Under the pieces are notes generated by a model. It was not told the DNA's origin, ran no database searches, and saw only the letters and a program-made list of their open reading frames with translations. Below, in pieces: positions 61,401 to 64,000 of a stretch of DNA of 64,000 nt. Made by a program: the position numbers and the translations under genes. Every line of letters begins with the position of its first letter. Position 1 is the stretch's first letter. The stretch is from Erythrophleum ivorense. Taxonomy: Eukaryota > Streptophyta > Magnoliopsida > Fabales > Fabaceae. The stretch is from the NCBI GenBank assembly GCA_026724425.1, contig JAIUCV010000002.1:3725001-3789000 (forward strand), in the 5' to 3' direction.

Positions 61401-63755
61401 ATGTGTTGGATTTAATCTCATCTACTGATTGAGAAAATTTTCATTCTGTATATTGATAAATATCTCTCATTTTCCTTCTACAATTTGTATTTCTAACAAT
61501 AGTGGAGGCTTTGGTACAGATGGAATAAAAGTAGTGGGCAGCTACTGCCGCCAAACAAGGTCACAGTTCTCTGCAATGGTGTGGAAGGCATCTATTCTCC
61601 AAGCCTTCACCTGTAGGCTAAATTCCTTAAGAAATCTTTTACATAAACTTTCCCTGTGTCATTGAATTGTGGTTAATTCCTTAGTTCTATATTCTGTAAT
61701 TATCCATCACTTATAAGCAATTGGTTTGTTAGCGAAAGATATGGAAGGTGGCATTAGTCCACTTAATATTATTTTTAAAATGTGGTGATTTCTTATAAAC
61801 ATTGCTGCTAAATTCTGTTGTTTTAGTTCTTCATAAATAAGTACACCTATCAAAAGAAGATGTCTGAAGAGTATTCTTTCTTGCTCTCTCTTATGATACC
61901 TGGAAAAATTCAAAATTTGATCAATTTGTTTGTTGACCAAAATTGCACCAAAACTCGTGGGACAATATTGCTAAACTTTCTTTAGTCCTAGTCAAGATGG
62001 GCGATTCAGCTTTTCTAATGATCTGATCCAGCAAATCATTCAAACTTCAAATTGTAATTAACAAATTTATGACTATTATAAGATCAAGTCCTTCTTGATT
62101 TATATGGATTATTTCTTTTGTAGACATTTAGCCATGAGATTCGCTTTTTTTTTTTTCGGTCACTAATTGGTGCTAATTCTGAATGGGCTTTTCTTTAACA
62201 AAAGAAAAATCTAAATCTTGGGTTATCATTATCACTTCTACTGTGGAAAGTAATTCATCTCTTCTTCTTCTGGGTTTTGATATGGGAGATATGTTTTAAT
62301 GGTTTCCCACATTCTTCTCTTTCAGAGTTGTTTGCAAGTGTAGCTTTTGTGGGACAGAAAAGCAAGCGCTTAGTGAATGGGAGCAACATACAAGCTCCAA
62401 AAGTGTTAGAGTGTATATCAATATCATCAATATATTATTTAATTTTGATGTATGTTGCTTGTTCTGAAACTATCCTGTTTAAGCATTTAATCATCTCTTT
62501 TAAAATTTGTAATTTAGTATGAAACATTTGATGTAGTTTGCGGCTTGCTAAATATACAAGTGCGGTAATATATTCTACTAATTAGTACTGTTAATTAAAA
62601 TTTTTATCTGTCTTGTAGTGTAAATCTTATATTTGATAATACCTCTATTCATCAATGTCAATAATTTATTTGGGGTCTTTAGTGTTAAAATGCCAATCAT
62701 ACTGGGCTGTTGGGAAACTGTGAGAATATCCTAATAGTGGTCTCTTATGTTTTTTGCTTGATATGAGGCACTTAGAAGAAGAACAATTCAGGTTGCAGAT
62801 TTGTGGGCAGCAATGCCTCTTGTAATAGAGGCATATGAATACATGTAACTAATGCAATGTTATTTGACTCCTCAGATGCTGCAGCTGGGAGAATTTCATG
62901 AGAATGCTCTAGTTTCTGCCAAATCTAGAAAACCTTCTATAAAAGAAAGGAAGCAGAAGTTGCTGACCTCTTTGCAACGTTCTGTTTTACTCCTTTCTTT
63001 TGTGGATAGATTTACAATATGATAAGTTAGGAAGATAAAATCTGAGAGTGATAGTAGTACTTCAAGCATGAACCTGTTTATGCTAAGTGGACAATGGAAT
63101 GGTGTGCTGTATGTAGATGGGTTGAAGAATGGGATTATAACAAAATTATTATTTGCAACAGGTAACATAACATCTTCGCTTTATTATATGATGGTCCATT
63201 TTCATGATTCAAACCACAAAGTCTTAGTGGTTAGAACAAGTTGCTGCATGGATCTACAGGTTCTGTAGTTTATAAATGCAGCATGATCATGAAAATTTGG
63301 ACAATTAACAACAGATTTTAATTTTATAATTTAAAAATATTATACAAGAAGAAGTGCCTCTTGCATTTTGGTGTAATGCCTTTGACAAGCATATACACTC
63401 ATCTTATGCCTTTGGTTATATGTGTACAGCATAGTTTTTGGTATTCTGCCTTATCATTTTTGCGGCCTTTTCATCATGACATATAATTCAGGCCTTTGCT
63501 AAGATGAAACCATTTGTTAATATAAGCAGACACCTTTTTTCTTCTGCTAGCCCGAACTGTGAAGCAATTATATTGTTATTGCTATATTTTTACCATATAT
63601 GATTAATTCCATTGCAATTAATATAGATGCCAAATAGCTGTTCATCAAGAATGCTATTGAGCAAGAAATGTTACAAGACTTCACATTGTGGGTTTGTAAA
63701 GCTTGTGAAACACCCGACATCAAGCGGGAATGTTGTCTTTGTCCTGTAATAAGTA
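58440..63755 (+). pseudogene. Pseudogene of ATX3/4/5-type histone-lysine N-methyltransferase
   Basis: Functional relatives are trithorax-group enzymes that methylate histone H3 lysine 4, built as PWWP, PHD fingers and SET. Here the start 'MIIKRNLKSQMPSLKTC' (58440) and 'NGYYPLNLLGDVAAGIIPV' are followed by 'GRVQVLPSRFNDSVIEN' in another frame. The PWWP exon ('FYAGDIVWAEAGKKEPFWPA') ends at 59813. Later exons are 59906-59961, 60067-60279, 60605-60733, 60873-60941 and 61060-61128 ('VRCDGCKVWVHVECNKISSN', PHD). Then come about 61235-61326, 61520-61612, 62326-62410, a degenerate one near 62766-62850, 62876-62977, 63067-63161 and 63627-63749 ('WVCKACETPDIKRECCLCPV'). Lesions: frameshifts near 58490, 58715 and 60258; a shifted acceptor near 61234; TAG at 61289-61291 replacing a conserved glutamate; TGA at 63658-63660; an extra A at 63673; and a damaged donor near 63750. 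Introns are retained, so it came from genomic duplication. The extended PHD region and SET domain would lie beyond the window. Confidence 0.9.
59118..59412. mobile_element. MITE inserted in the ATX pseudogene
   Basis: The left end 'gggcccgtttgtttaagctt' and the right end (reverse complement 'gagtctgtttaagctt') share TGTTTAAGCTT and part of the outer bases. The interior is A/T-rich with inverted symmetry around 'aaaaataattttta' themes. Flanks 'catata' and 'catattc' hint at a decayed target duplication. It sits between the N-terminal exon and the PWWP exon, where the coding frame is lost. Confidence 0.55.
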
Positions 63756-64000
63756 TGTCCTCCTGGATATTGAATATGTATGTAATATAAAATAGTCATC
63801 TTCTTTGTTTGGTAATGCCGTAGATTCACCTCCTCCTTGGGAATTCTTGAAACTGCCCCACTTTATTTTATAACCTTGTATAATCAAATAATTTGGTTTT
63901 GTTTTTATTGGTTAAGAATATTTTTCCTCTTTTAAATATTAGTCTATTACTATGGATGTTATAATTGCTATCTTGAAGCTCTTGTAGATCTTGTTTTCAT
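63756..64000. other. AT-rich tail, probably next intron of the ATX pseudogene
   Basis: No further ATX exon is recognised before the window ends; the gene copy probably continues to the right. Confidence 0.4.

Noticed and set aside
63658..63660. Treating the TGA and other ATX stops as sequencing errors and calling an intact gene
   Set aside because: Several independent lesions of different kinds occur in different exons, which is best explained by true decay.
1..64000. CRISPR arrays, operons, phage or bacterial mobile systems
   Set aside because: Spliceosomal introns, plant gene families and plant transposons show this is nuclear plant DNA; no regularly spaced short repeats were seen.
1..64000. 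Known conserved plant microRNA precursors
   Set aside because: I looked for several common mature sequences (such as miR156, 159, 166, 167, 172, 396) by eye and found no match; a proper search could still find others.

Overview
The window looks like nuclear DNA from a eudicot plant, perhaps a woody rosid, though I cannot name the species. The evidence is strongly AT-rich intergenic DNA, short GT-AG introns in every gene model, a plant nuclear tRNA gene, several miniature inverted-repeat elements (MITEs), and degraded Ty1/copia and CACTA transposons. The protein families are also plant types: a WSD wax ester synthase, a BOBBER-type NudC protein, a CCT-motif protein and an ATX3/4/5-type trithorax protein. 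Gene density is low: three intact protein-coding genes and one tRNA gene in 64 kb.

Layout. 1-0.7 kb: end of an En/Spm (CACTA) transposase, minus strand. 0.7-8.6 kb: repeat-rich DNA with an LTR-retrotransposon-like remnant (about 6.1-7.3 kb), a broken LRR receptor-like protein gene (7.3-8.1 kb, minus) and a diverged repeat present at 2.4 and 8.3 kb. 8.6 kb: tRNA-Ala(CGC), minus. 10.7-14.6 kb: intact seven-exon WSD/DGAT gene with a large foldback in intron 1. 15.8-18.3 kb: intact six-exon BOBBER1-like gene. 18.3-28.7 kb: intergenic AT-rich repeats, plus an unexplained G-box/ABRE and RY cluster at 23.5 kb. 28.7-33.8 kb: one old, internally deleted Ty1/copia element with both LTRs and an unexplained GC-richer block inside. 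33.8-41.2 kb: intergenic. 41.4-45.0 kb: intact four-exon CCT-motif gene. 45-58 kb: intergenic, with a Tourist-like MITE, an antisense copia pol fragment and a few exon-like scraps. 58.4 kb to the right end: intron-containing pseudogene of an ATX3/4/5-type histone methyltransferase, still running at the window edge.

The three intact genes are all on the plus strand and are not functionally linked: one makes cuticular wax esters or storage lipid, one is a chaperone-like developmental protein, one is a putative transcriptional regulator. The ATX copy keeps its introns, so it arose by DNA-level duplication rather than retroposition. It has since collected several frameshifts and stop codons.

I found no convincing evidence of a new multi-gene biological system. 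The most informative items are the ATX pseudogene, the orphan ABRE/RY cluster, the foldback inside the WSD intron, and the block nested in the copia element. All exon coordinates come from reading splice sites and protein frame by eye; no alignment or search was run.
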